Below, piece by piece: positions 1 through 8,567 of a stretch of 64,000 nucleotides of DNA (position 1 is its first letter; each line of letters opens with the position of its first letter). A program made the translations under genes and the position numbers. Source of the stretch: Croceitalea rosinachiae (GTDB lineage Bacteria > Bacteroidota > Bacteroidia > Flavobacteriales > Flavobacteriaceae); NCBI RefSeq assembly GCF_031846445.1, contig NZ_JAVRHR010000002.1:682001-746000 (forward strand), in the 5' to 3' direction. The notes under the pieces are model-generated. The model searched no databases. It was not told the DNA's origin and saw only the letters and a program-made list of their open reading frames with translations.

Positions 1-2
1 AT

Positions 3-479
3 TTAAAGATACTAGTGAATCAACGTGACCGTTGGGCTAGAGGAAATCTTGAAACTTTGTTCAAACATAAAGACATGTTTTTCAATTCAAAGTTTGGCAG
101 ATTAGGTTTGGTGAGTTATCCATACTGGTTTTTCTATGAATGGCTTGCCCCTTTGCTAGAATTTTTTGGGTTTTTCACCATCATTTTGTTCTGGTATTTA
201 GGCATTCTAAATTGGGAGTTTTTTATAGCCATTACTGCAACTATTTACATGTTCTCCATTATGTTTTCATTTTACGCCATTTTATGGGACGTGTACACTT
301 ATAACGAGTACAAAAAGACCAAAGATATTCTGATTTTAATGCTTTGTTCAATAATAGAGCCAATAGCATTTCACCCAATTGTAGTGTGGGCCGCAGTTCG
401 TGGAAATTATAAAAAACTATTTAGGGTAAAATCAGGTTGGGGTTCACAGGTAAGAAAAGGTTTTGCTAAAGCAACTTAA
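3..479 (+). CDS. Processive glycosyltransferase family 2, C-terminal part (5' truncated)
   Basis: The reading frame is open to the window edge, so only the last ~159 residues are seen. They begin with a QRDRW sequence (codons at 21-35), which matches the QxxRW motif of processive GT2 enzymes such as cellulose or poly-N-acetylglucosamine synthases. About three hydrophobic membrane segments and a basic C-terminal tail follow. The GTG at 15 is internal to the gene and is not a start. The stop lies 9 bases before the next gene, which encodes a sulfatase-fold membrane enzyme, and a YaiO-type outer-membrane protein follows, so this is probably the polymerase of a surface-polysaccharide operon. The polymer cannot be named from this fragment. 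Confidence 0.85.
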   Translation, partial: LKILVNQRDRWARGNLETLFKHKDMFFNSKFGRLGLVSYPYWFFYEWLAPLLEFFGFFTIILFWYLGILNWEFFIAITATIYMFSIMFSFYAILWDVYTYNEYKKTKDILILMLCSIIEPIAFHPIVVWAAVRGNYKKLFRVKSGWGSQVRKGFAKAT

Positions 480-488
480 ACTATTTAA

Positions 489-2822
489 ATGAATACGAGT
501 CAACGTGATAGATATACCTTAAAGCAATATACAAGGTTGATAATTGCATTTTTTGCGATACTCTTCGTATTATCTGTATATCAATACACCACTCTTTATT
601 TCAAAGGAGTTGTCGATACTATTTTAAGTGCCAGTTTTTTCATCGCTGTTGCTCATCAATTAGGTTATGCATCTGTAATCGCATTAATACTAGTATTCCC
701 ATTTAATTTTTGGGAAAACTATAGACCTTCATATGGCCTAAACTTAGTGTTCGCACTCTTGATTTTTTTATTGATCATTGAAGCCATGCTTGTCAGTTAT
801 TACTGCACAGCTCTAGTTCCGTTAGGTTCAGATTTATTGGGTTATAGCTTTTCTGATATTAAAATGACAATTTCCAATTCCGGAGGTATTTCTATTTTGC
901 CCGTATTGGGTATAATAGTAATCATAGGCTTGTTTTTTGGAATGTACAAGCTAACATCAAGGTATTACCATTACCTAGGGCGCATGTACCCTTTTACTAT
1001 TATCTTATTTAGTTTGTTTATTTCAACCCTATTCTTAGAAGGGAAACCAATTAATCAAAACAAAAGTCAATACTTAGCCATAAATCTTTATAATTCAACC
1101 ACAGAAGATACCAGTTATGAAGCCAATGTAGAATATCCTTTAATTAAGTCACAGCAAATAGAAAATGTGCTTGGGGGGTATTTTAATTTAAAAGAAGAGA
1201 AACCCAATATTGTTTTCATTATAGTCGAGGGTCTGGGAAGAGATTTCGTTGGTGAAGGGGCTGAGTTTGGTGGATTTACACCCTTTTTAGATTCTCTTAG
1301 TACAAAAGCGCTTTATTGGGAAAATTGTTTGAGTACTACAGGTCGAACTTTTGGAGTATTACCATCATTAATGGGTTCATTACCTTTTGGGAAGAGCGGA
1401 TTTATGGAACTGGAAAAGTATCCGAATAAATTCACTTTGTTTAGCATCCTCAAGAATAACGGTTACCACACTTCCTTTTATCAAGGTACTAATAGTTCTT
1501 TTGATGGTGTGGATAGATTTTTGTTGAGCGAAAACCTTGATTTCGTATTAGATAAGTCTGGTTTCGGTAATCAATATAAAATGCAGGCCGAAGATGCTGC
1601 CGGGTCTTCATGGGGGTATCCTGACAAAGAATTGTTTAAAAAGAGTATGAGTTTGCCAAGAAAAGCTAGTCAACCGCGCGTAGAAGCTTATATGACCATT
1701 AGCAACCACGAACCCTTTATTCCCCCCCAACAAGAATTTTACGAGAAAGAAGTAAAACATATTTTATCTAAAAGTGAATACGATAGAAAAAGCGAAAAGG
1801 TCATCAAGAAAAACAGTAATGTCTTTGCCACGCTACTCTATACCGACGACGCGGTGAAATATGCACTTGAAGAATATAAAAAACAACCAAATTACGACAA
1901 TACTATTTTTATTATAACTGGGGATCATAGGTTAATACCTATTCCTCAGCGGAATACAATGAGTCGTTTTCATGTTCCTTTGATTGTTTATAGCCCTTTA
2001 TTGAATACCTCAAGAAAAATGAGTTCGGTTTCTTCGCATTTTGATGTTACGCCAAGTTTGTTGTCCATGTTAGAAAATAGCTACGAATTAAAAATGCCCA
2101 AAAAGGTAGCGTGGATGGGGGGGGCGCTTGATGTAGCTACAGAATTTAGATCCACTAAGAACATCCCATTAATGCGCAATAAAAATGAATTAAAAGAATA
2201 TGTAAGTGGTGAAAAGGTCTTTTCAGATGGGACGGTTTTTGAGTTGGATGAAAATATGGATTTGGGAACCTCGTTCGGAGGCTCAGGTATTGAAGATAGG
2301 CTTAATGCCTTTAAATCAGTAAATGCCTATGTAACTACCAATGATAAAATCATTCCGGATAGCTTGGCCATTTTTGCTGTAAAGACTGAAAAATTCTCTA
2401 ATAGTGAACTTGTATGGTTCAATAGCTTACTAAATGAGTATGATTCCGATAAACTATATTTCAAAGCAAGAGATTTTGCATTTGATAAAGAATACGATAA
2501 AGCATTGTTATTAAGTAGATATATTATGTCTGAATCTCCAAGTCATATCGATACTAAAATTTTAACGGGTAGAGTCAATGCATGGATCGGTAATCGTAAG
2601 AAGGCAATAGAAATATTGAATGGCTGTATCAAAATGAATCCAAATTATATTGATTCTTATGCCGCTTTATTTGATGTTTATTATTGGGATGAAAGACATA
2701 AAGAAGCACTTGAATTAATAGATATCGTAAATCAAAACAGTTCTAGTGCCAATGAAATAGCTGATAAAATATCAAGAGCTAGAAACGAAGCAAGAAAAAA
2801 TCGAATTGTAGCCTCGAATTAG
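489..2822 (+). CDS. LtaS/OpgB-like sulfatase-fold membrane transferase with C-terminal TPR
   Basis: The 777-residue protein has about five N-terminal membrane segments (residues ~15-185). An extracytoplasmic alkaline-phosphatase/sulfatase fold domain (~235-560) follows, starting KPNIVFIIVEG. A GRTFG motif near residue 285 supplies a candidate catalytic threonine, and a GDH metal-binding motif lies near 478. The last ~120 residues look like two TPR units. The family includes lipoteichoic-acid synthase and phosphoglycerol or phosphoethanolamine transferases, so transfer of a phospho-alcohol group to a polymer or lipid is the inferred reaction. It lies in one operon with the upstream GT2 gene (9-bp gap) and the downstream YaiO gene (4-bp gap). 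The TPR tail may dock the next protein, which also starts with TPRs; that is inference. Confidence 0.75.
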   Translation: MNTSQRDRYTLKQYTRLIIAFFAILFVLSVYQYTTLYFKGVVDTILSASFFIAVAHQLGYASVIALILVFPFNFWENYRPSYGLNLVFALLIFLLIIEAMLVSYYCTALVPLGSDLLGYSFSDIKMTISNSGGISILPVLGIIVIIGLFFGMYKLTSRYYHYLGRMYPFTIILFSLFISTLFLEGKPINQNKSQYLAINLYNSTTEDTSYEANVEYPLIKSQQIENVLGGYFNLKEEKPNIVFIIVEGLGRDFVGEGAEFGGFTPFLDSLSTKALYWENCLSTTGRTFGVLPSLMGSLPFGKSGFMELEKYPNKFTLFSILKNNGYHTSFYQGTNSSFDGVDRFLLSENLDFVLDKSGFGNQYKMQAEDAAGSSWGYPDKELFKKSMSLPRKASQPRVEAYMTISNHEPFIPPQQEFYEKEVKHILSKSEYDRKSEKVIKKNSNVFATLLYTDDAVKYALEEYKKQPNYDNTIFIITGDHRLIPIPQRNTMSRFHVPLIVYSPLLNTSRKMSSVSSHFDVTPSLLSMLENSYELKMPKKVAWMGGALDVATEFRSTKNIPLMRNKNELKEYVSGEKVFSDGTVFELDENMDLGTSFGGSGIEDRLNAFKSVNAYVTTNDKIIPDSLAIFAVKTEKFSNSELVWFNSLLNEYDSDKLYFKARDFAFDKEYDKALLLSRYIMSESPSHIDTKILTGRVNAWIGNRKKAIEILNGCIKMNPNYIDSYAALFDVYYWDERHKEALELIDIVNQNSSSANEIADKISRARNEARKNRIVASN

Positions 2823-2826
2823 TTAA

Positions 2827-4158
2827 ATGAGATATAACAAACAGACATATTTACTAATATTCCTAATAGTAATAGGTGCAGAAGTTTTTTCACAAGACTT
2901 GGCTTCAATAAATTTTGAAGATGATAATTATGAAGAGGCCTATGAGTTGGCTTATGATGGAAAGTACAACTCAGCAAAGAAAATACTGGAAGAAAATCCA
3001 TCAATTACTTCAGAAAATCTTGATGCTCTTTTCTTACTGGCAAGCACTTATAGTTGGAATGGGCAATACGATAAGGCCCGCAGCGAATTCAATAAAATAC
3101 TATCTCAAGACAAAACCAAGCGCGGTGTTTGGATATCTGCCATTAAGAACGAGTTGTATGCGAAGACAAATTCCATTGCCTTAGGCCTTGCTAACAAAGC
3201 TATAATCTATATTGAAAATGATGAAGAGTTGCAACGGTTGATGGGCTTAGCTTTAGAAGGTATTTCTAATATTAAGTATGCCGAAAAGGGCTGGCACAAC
3301 GTAGAAACCAATCTTAAAAGTAGTAAGGCTTCAAAAAAGCAATTAAAGAGTGGGCCCAAAAAGGTTTCCAAAAAGATAGAAGCTCCTAAAAAAGAGGAGG
3401 GTAAAACTGAAGAAGAAAATGTAGAACCAAAAAATAGGATAGGCGTCAATAATGCTTTTACCGTATTTAATGAAAGATATGATCCTGTTATATTTTCAAG
3501 TGTTTCTTTTAGAAGGCAGACAAAAATAGGGGCACTCATTCCTAAAATAAACTACAGCAACCGTAATGGGGTTCATGGTTTACAGTATGATATTGATTTT
3601 TACCCAAAATTTCTAAAACGATTTTACGCCTATTTAAATTATGGGTATTCGAATGCATCAATATATCCCAGTCAAAAATTTGGTGGCGATATTTACATGA
3701 ACCTGCCCAATGCTATAGAATTTTCCGCAGGTGGTCGTTATTTAAGTACAACAACGCAAACAGTGAAAGCGATTACCAATTCGTTAGGGTATTACAAGGG
3801 CAACTACTATTATTCTTTACGTTCCTTTATTTCACCAAGAGAAGGTAGTCTATGGAGTATTTCGGGGAATCTGTTAGTTCGTAAGTACCTTAAAGATGCA
3901 GAAAACTTTATGGGAGTAAGTATTGGAATGGGTTTCTCTCCAGAATTACAGCAATTGATTGTTGGAGATGACTTACTATCCGAAACCGTTCTTTATGTAG
4001 AATCACAGCGTTTAAGTATACAGTATCAATTCACTACCAAAAAATCGCCCAATATTTATAGGGCAAATTTAGGCGTAAGAAGACAAGAATTAGCATTTGA
4101 TTCTAATAATTTCTTTTGGGCAATTTCGGCGGGAATGACTTATCAGGTTAAATTCTAA
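2827..4158 (+). CDS. YaiO family outer-membrane beta-barrel protein with N-terminal TPR
   Basis: A signal peptide (~1-22, ending before QDLAS) is followed by TPR-like helices (~30-150). A charged lysine/glutamate linker (~160-200) precedes a C-terminal region of alternating strands that ends in phenylalanine, as outer-membrane barrels do. The architecture and the strand region match the YaiO family, which accompanies exopolysaccharide synthases. The likely role is secretion or anchoring of the polymer made by the upstream GT2 enzyme. It is the last gene of the operon and converges on the next gene with a 10-bp gap. The family call is good; the export role is inferred from context. Confidence 0.72.
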   Translation: MRYNKQTYLLIFLIVIGAEVFSQDLASINFEDDNYEEAYELAYDGKYNSAKKILEENPSITSENLDALFLLASTYSWNGQYDKARSEFNKILSQDKTKRGVWISAIKNELYAKTNSIALGLANKAIIYIENDEELQRLMGLALEGISNIKYAEKGWHNVETNLKSSKASKKQLKSGPKKVSKKIEAPKKEEGKTEEENVEPKNRIGVNNAFTVFNERYDPVIFSSVSFRRQTKIGALIPKINYSNRNGVHGLQYDIDFYPKFLKRFYAYLNYGYSNASIYPSQKFGGDIYMNLPNAIEFSAGGRYLSTTTQTVKAITNSLGYYKGNYYYSLRSFISPREGSLWSISGNLLVRKYLKDAENFMGVSIGMGFSPELQQLIVGDDLLSETVLYVESQRLSIQYQFTTKKSPNIYRANLGVRRQELAFDSNNFFWAISAGMTYQVKF

Positions 4159-4168
4159 GGTTGTTTTA

Positions 4169-5401
4169 TCAATCAAACACCCATTTATCAGCATACATGC
4201 CATAAACAAGCCCTATTTCGTTTTCTTGAACATACTTTTCATCTTTTCCTGGATCAAAATTTACATTGTAAACGTAAACTTTAATATCATTCTTCTTTAG
4301 CTCGAGCAATAATTTTGTTTGGTTTCTGATGATTCTTCTAGAAACTGCAGCATATTTGATATTATTAACTTTTAGGTAATTCATTTTGTCGCCTTTGAGT
4401 GCGAACAAAGGATCTTGTGAAATCATAATATTGATACCTTCTCTTGAAGCTTCATCCATTGACATCATACTGAATAACTCCATAATAAGTCTGCTCTTAT
4501 CTACAAATGCTTCTGCAAATGCAACGGGGTCATTTAACTTATCAGTTATCAAAATAGCATCGGGGTGAGTTGCAAACCATTGGTTAATCCCCGTCATATC
4601 AAGAGTGGTATAATCACCATATATTTTGTGCTTCATAAATTCTGAATGTGATGGAGGTAGACTTCCACCGTAATCTGTAAATCTAGACCACATTTTCCAA
4701 TCATGTGCAGCTACTAGTTTACCATCAGATGTCTTAATAATATCTAGCTCGAAAAGACGAAAACCTTTTTTATAGTTCTCATCCAATGCTTCTTTTGAAT
4801 TGGTAGATTTAATGCCATTTACCTCACCAGCGGCATGGGCAATATAGCGGTCATTGCTAGGTTCAAACTCATAGGTGATTCTTGGGAAATATATTTGATT
4901 ATCTGATATGTTATCCGGAATGGAAATACTTTCTTCAACTGATAAATCATCCACAACTTCCTTTAGTTGACCATTTATTGCATACATCACATAGGCCTGT
5001 CTACTTTTTAAGCTACTCAATTGCACTAGACCCATTTGTATAAGCTCTTTAGACTTTGAAAGTGAGCCTTTAACAGCCGAATCATGAGCTAAAATTGCAA
5101 ATGTAGTCTTTTGAGCGAGCATCTTTTGAATATGAGTAACCAACTCATCTAAAGCTTCCTCACTACCATAGGTGTCAAAACCCTTAAACTCATGTTTTTT
5201 AGAACTATTGAAGTGAATTAAAGTGAGTCCTCTTTCAACCTTTTCTTCAATACCGCCTATATTAAAACTACTTCTCTTTTTTGCATTGAAGCCATTACTA
5301 TTAATAATTAAAGTTTCTTTTTGCGCAATAGTTTCTTGGAAAAAGCTAATAAATAAAGTAATACTTAGAAATACGGGTACAAATGTTTTTGACAAGAGCA
5401 T
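4169..5401 (-). CDS. Secreted ILEI/FAM3-like domain fused to glycerophosphodiester phosphodiesterase
   Basis: A signal peptide (1-26) precedes two domains. Residues ~30-150 resemble the ILEI/FAM3 (interleukin-like EMT inducer) fold, with an RGL start followed by a FDTYG turn, an ALDELVTHI helix and an FAILAHD strand. Residues ~185-400 are GDPD-like: His189 in AHAAGE, Glu218 and Asp220 in FELDI, and His233 in AAHDW form the expected catalytic and metal set. GDPDs cleave glycerophosphodiesters to glycerol-3-phosphate and an alcohol. The protein should be periplasmic or exported. It is tail-to-tail with the polysaccharide operon, whose LtaS-like enzyme could make phosphoglycerol substrates; that link is inference. 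The GDPD call is strong and the ILEI call rests on motif resemblance. Confidence 0.78.
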   Translation of the reverse strand: MLLSKTFVPVFLSITLFISFFQETIAQKETLIINSNGFNAKKRSSFNIGGIEEKVERGLTLIHFNSSKKHEFKGFDTYGSEEALDELVTHIQKMLAQKTTFAILAHDSAVKGSLSKSKELIQMGLVQLSSLKSRQAYVMYAINGQLKEVVDDLSVEESISIPDNISDNQIYFPRITYEFEPSNDRYIAHAAGEVNGIKSTNSKEALDENYKKGFRLFELDIIKTSDGKLVAAHDWKMWSRFTDYGGSLPPSHSEFMKHKIYGDYTTLDMTGINQWFATHPDAILITDKLNDPVAFAEAFVDKSRLIMELFSMMSMDEASREGINIMISQDPLFALKGDKMNYLKVNNIKYAAVSRRIIRNQTKLLLELKKNDIKVYVYNVNFDPGKDEKYVQENEIGLVYGMYADKWVFD

Positions 5402-5654
5402 CTTTAGTTCTTTATATAGTTTGGCGCACTGAAAATCTTATGTTTAAACAACACTGACTCTAAAACGCTTCTCATAATACCTTATTGCGGATAAATAGAG
5501 GCAATGTGCATATCGCTATATTTTGAAAGTATACTCTTACAAATATCTTCACAACAACTTTTGGCTACTTCACCACAAATTATTGTAGCTACATAATGTT
5601 TAAGATAAGTTTACGTTTATAACAACAGACCCGAATTTTAAAACCTGAATTAGC

Positions 5655-5753
5655 ATGTTGTACGACACCTACGGCGAAGAGTATTTAGCCTTTTTGCAAG
5701 AATTAAATGAAATTTTGAGTTTGAACGAATTGGCAGAATTAGATTACCTATAG
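5655..5753 (+). CDS. 32-residue microprotein, first of a tandem related pair
   Basis: A small ATG-to-TAG frame whose core YLAFLQELNEIL matches YVNFIQNLNDIL in the next small frame, position by position. The shared residues (Tyr, Phe, Gln, Leu, Asn, Ile, Leu) mostly use different synonymous codons in the two copies, which argues for protein-level selection. It is acidic and probably forms one amphipathic helix. No function is known to me. It lies 254 bases from the divergent GDPD gene; I see no other gene in 5402-5654. Confidence 0.5.
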   Translation: MLYDTYGEEYLAFLQELNEILSLNELAELDYL

Positions 5754-5772
5754 CCTGCCCAAAAATATTGAG

Positions 5773-5877
5773 ATGATGGAAAGACAAAACCAAGAAAACA
5801 GTGCTTATGTTAACTTCATTCAGAATTTGAATGACATATTAGTTGACTATAACATTAATCAATTGAATTGTTCTTAA
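5773..5877 (+). CDS. 34-residue microprotein, second of a tandem related pair
   Basis: It starts at ATG ATG, 19 bases after the stop of the preceding microprotein, and ends 16 bases before a strong terminator, giving a compact two-gene transcription unit. Its core YVNFIQNLNDIL aligns without gaps to the neighbour's YLAFLQELNEIL; the flanks differ. It is polar at the N terminus with a helix-forming middle. The ORF is too short for routine gene callers. Function unknown. Confidence 0.5.
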   Translation: MMERQNQENSAYVNFIQNLNDILVDYNINQLNCS

Positions 5878-5893
5878 GTTTAGTGTATATCAG

Positions 5894-5930
5894 AAAAAAG
5901 GGGTTCTTTAGATAAAGAACCCCTTTTTTT
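5894..5930. terminator. Bidirectional intrinsic terminator
   Basis: A perfect 10-bp stem (GGGGTTCTTT at 5900-5909, AAAGAACCCC at 5914-5923) with an AGAT loop is flanked by six A on the left and seven T on the right. It can therefore terminate the microprotein unit on the plus strand and the sigma-factor gene on the minus strand, whose stop codon is at 5950. Confidence 0.9.
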
Positions 5931-5949
5931 GTGGGGCAAAAACACAGGT

Positions 5950-6813
5950 TTAACCCAAATATGTTTTGAGAATCTTACTTTTAGAATTGTGGCGTAGCTT
6001 TCGTATTGCTTTTTCACGAATCTGTCGAACACGTTCTCTGGTCAAATCAAAAGTACTACCGATCTCTTCTAAAGTCATTGATGGCTGTTCTCCAATACCA
6101 TAATACAAACGCACAACATCCGCTTCTCTAGGCGATAATGTATCTAGGGCTCTATTGATTTCTGTATTCAATGACTGGTGCATCAAATCTTTATCCGGTT
6201 TTGGTGATTCTCCAGCACGCATTACATCATATAAGTTAGAAGTTTCCCCTTCTTTTAAGGGAGCATCCATCGATACGTGGCGACCAGAATTTTTTAAAGA
6301 CTGTTTCACTTCGGTAACGGTCATATCCAACTCCTTTGCTATTTCTTCTGCAGACGGAGGTCTTTCATGTGCTTGTTCTAAGTAAGAAAATGTCTTCTTT
6401 ATTTTATTGATAGACCCAATCTTGTTCAATGGTAAACGAACCACACGCGATTGTTCAGCCAAAGCTTGTAATATGGATTGCCGAATCCACCATACAGCAT
6501 ACGATATAAATTTAAATCCACGGGTTTCATCAAAACGTTTGGCTGCTTTTACCAATCCAACGTTTCCTTCATTAATCAAATCAGGCAATTTTAGACCTTG
6601 ATTTTGATATTGCTTTGCTACCGAAACAACAAACCTAAGGTTCGCGTTGGTTAGTTTTTCAAGTGCAACTTGATCTCCTGTTCGTATTCTTTGTGCTAAT
6701 TCAACTTCTTCTTGGGCAGTTATTAAATCAATTTTACTAATGTCTTGTAGGTATTTATCTAAGGATTTGGATTCACGGTTGGTTACCTGCTTAATGATTT
6801 TAAGTTGCCTCAT
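5950..6813 (-). CDS. rpoD: RNA polymerase sigma factor RpoD/SigA, Bacteroidetes type
   Basis: The 287-residue protein starts at MRQLKI, the conserved start of Bacteroidetes primary sigma factors; 14 further upstream codons are open but unlikely to be translated. Region 1.2 (SLDKYLQDI) is followed by region 2 with the -10 recognition helix (AVWWIRQSILQALAEQ). Region 3 comes next, and region 4 carries the helix-turn-helix for -35 contact (MTLEEIGSTFDLTRERVRQI). The C terminus SKILKTYLG is typical. Region 1.1 is absent, as usual in this phylum. It reads into the bidirectional terminator. Compared with what I remember of flavobacterial RpoD it has several changes (GNVGLV, KIKKTFSYLEQ), so it may be a second paralogue rather than the only primary sigma. 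Confidence 0.9.
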   Translation of the reverse strand: MRQLKIIKQVTNRESKSLDKYLQDISKIDLITAQEEVELAQRIRTGDQVALEKLTNANLRFVVSVAKQYQNQGLKLPDLINEGNVGLVKAAKRFDETRGFKFISYAVWWIRQSILQALAEQSRVVRLPLNKIGSINKIKKTFSYLEQAHERPPSAEEIAKELDMTVTEVKQSLKNSGRHVSMDAPLKEGETSNLYDVMRAGESPKPDKDLMHQSLNTEINRALDTLSPREADVVRLYYGIGEQPSMTLEEIGSTFDLTRERVRQIREKAIRKLRHNSKSKILKTYLG

Positions 6814-7054
6814 TCTATATTCTGGTTTTAATAAGTATAAGACCTCATAATACATTTTTAGAACCGCATTTCCAAATGAGATTGCGTATTCTTATCAAAT
6901 TTTTATGAGCAAGTCAATAAATTGTATTTTACAAAGAGTGATTTGAAATTGTTGATAGTATTTGAAACATTTCCATGCATAGAACAAAATATAAGCTCAA
7001 AAATCTACTAATTTTGTAAGGTTTGTTATTAACGAATTATAAAGTATATACTCT

Positions 7055-8566
7055 TTGGAGGTACAGAAAAAAGTTGCTATAAAAACCTTATACGATTACC
7101 AGTTGGAAGATTTGACAAGAATCTTCAAACAGCTTGATGAGATGCCCCAAGGCAGTAATCTGTTGTACCAGTTGCCCACAGGCGGGGGTAAAACAGTTGT
7201 TTTCTCAGAAATCACACGTCGTTATATTGAGCAATCAAAAAAGAAGGTTGTTGTGCTTACCCATCGTATTGAGTTGAGCAGACAAACTTCTAAAATGCTC
7301 CACGGTTTTGGGGTCACCAATAAAATCATCAATAGTGACGTAAAAGAATTGGACGACCAAAACGAATACATGTGTTTTGTTGCAATGGTCGAAACCTTGA
7401 ACAATAGGCTGCAAGAAGATAAGGTCAAACTTAATGATATTGGACTAGTCATTATTGATGAGGCGCATTATAATTCATTCAGAAAATTGTTTAAGTATTT
7501 TGAAGAGTCCACTATTTTAGGTGTAACGGCAACTCCTTTAAGTTCTAATATAAAATTGCCCATGAAAGATCACTACAAAAAATTGATCGTGGGCAAGTCT
7601 ATCAAGTCACTGATTGAGAAACGTTTTTTGTCCAAGGCAAATCTTTACAATTTTGATGTGAGTTTACGAAGTTTAAAGCTTGGTATACATGGCGACTATA
7701 CAGTAAAATCTTCGGATGAATTTTATGGTAATCAGAGTATGTTAGGCAAACTTATGACTGCCTATGAAGAAGTGGCCAAAGGGACTAAAACCTTGATTTT
7801 CAATAATGGCATCAACACATCACATTACGTTTATGAAACCTTTAAAAAGGCTGGATACAATGTACGCCATTTAGACAATCGAAATACCGCTGCGGAACGC
7901 AAAGAAATTTTGCAATGGTTTTCTGAAACCTCAGATGCCATTTTGAGTTCAGTAAGTATTTTAACCACAGGTTTTGACGAACCTACAGTAGAATCCATAA
8001 TTCTCAATCGCGCAACACGGTCCCTAACTTTATATTTTCAAATGATAGGTCGTGGATCGAGGGTATTGCCTAATAAAGATAATTTTAATGTTATTGATCT
8101 TGGTAATAATATCGCCCGTTTCGGGCCATGGGATTCACCTGTAGATTGGCAAGAGATTTTTCATTTCCCAGATTTTTATTTAGAAAACATAAAAAATGAT
8201 GAGGAGATTGAAAAAGAGTTCATTTATGAAATGCCTGACGAACTAAAGACAAAATTTACTAAGTCGGCTAATATTCACTTTGATATTAAAGCTGAATACA
8301 AAAAAGTCTTTGCCGAAGGTGGAAAGTCAAAGCTAGTTCTAGAACGCAGTATTGAGCAGCATGCGCAAATATGTGTAGAAAATAGCGAAGATGTTTTTGA
8401 TGCTCGAATTTTAGCCAAGGAACTCAAAGATGAAATAGCTTATCGTGTGCGACAGTATTCCTATTGTATTATGAACAATACCAAAAACTATAAAGAATGG
8501 TTAGAGGAAGACTATGAACGAAAGCTACGCTCCAGCATTTCAAAGAAGTTTGCACAAATGATGTAA
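7055..8566 (+). CDS. DEAD/DEAH-box superfamily 2 helicase
   Basis: The 503-residue protein has the SF2 set: a Q-like YDYQ start, motif I LPTGGGKT (~44-51), motif II IIDEAH (~134-139), motif III VTATP and motif VI QMIGRGSR (~330). It resembles the restriction-helicase/Rad25-like branch that acts on DNA, followed by a C-terminal extension of ~130 residues of unknown role. The start is TTG at 7055 because an in-frame TAA lies just upstream and the next Met is at residue 29, too close to motif I. The glycosyltransferase gene begins 1 base after its stop, so the two are probably co-transcribed. Confidence 0.85.
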   Translation: MEVQKKVAIKTLYDYQLEDLTRIFKQLDEMPQGSNLLYQLPTGGGKTVVFSEITRRYIEQSKKKVVVLTHRIELSRQTSKMLHGFGVTNKIINSDVKELDDQNEYMCFVAMVETLNNRLQEDKVKLNDIGLVIIDEAHYNSFRKLFKYFEESTILGVTATPLSSNIKLPMKDHYKKLIVGKSIKSLIEKRFLSKANLYNFDVSLRSLKLGIHGDYTVKSSDEFYGNQSMLGKLMTAYEEVAKGTKTLIFNNGINTSHYVYETFKKAGYNVRHLDNRNTAAERKEILQWFSETSDAILSSVSILTTGFDEPTVESIILNRATRSLTLYFQMIGRGSRVLPNKDNFNVIDLGNNIARFGPWDSPVDWQEIFHFPDFYLENIKNDEEIEKEFIYEMPDELKTKFTKSANIHFDIKAEYKKVFAEGGKSKLVLERSIEQHAQICVENSEDVFDARILAKELKDEIAYRVRQYSYCIMNNTKNYKEWLEEDYERKLRSSISKKFAQMM

Positions 8567-8567
8567 G

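Noticed and set aside
15..17. GTG as the start of the first gene
   Set aside because: The frame is open to the window edge and the GTG lies just before the QxxRW motif, which is internal to GT2 enzymes.
2819..3539. Antisense ORFs opposite the YaiO gene
   Set aside because: Low-complexity leucine/serine-rich shadows of the coding strand with no independent support.
6814..6855. Longer sigma-factor start (MYYEVLYLL...)
   Set aside because: Bacteroidetes RpoD proteins start at MRQLKI; the extra 14 codons are not family-like.
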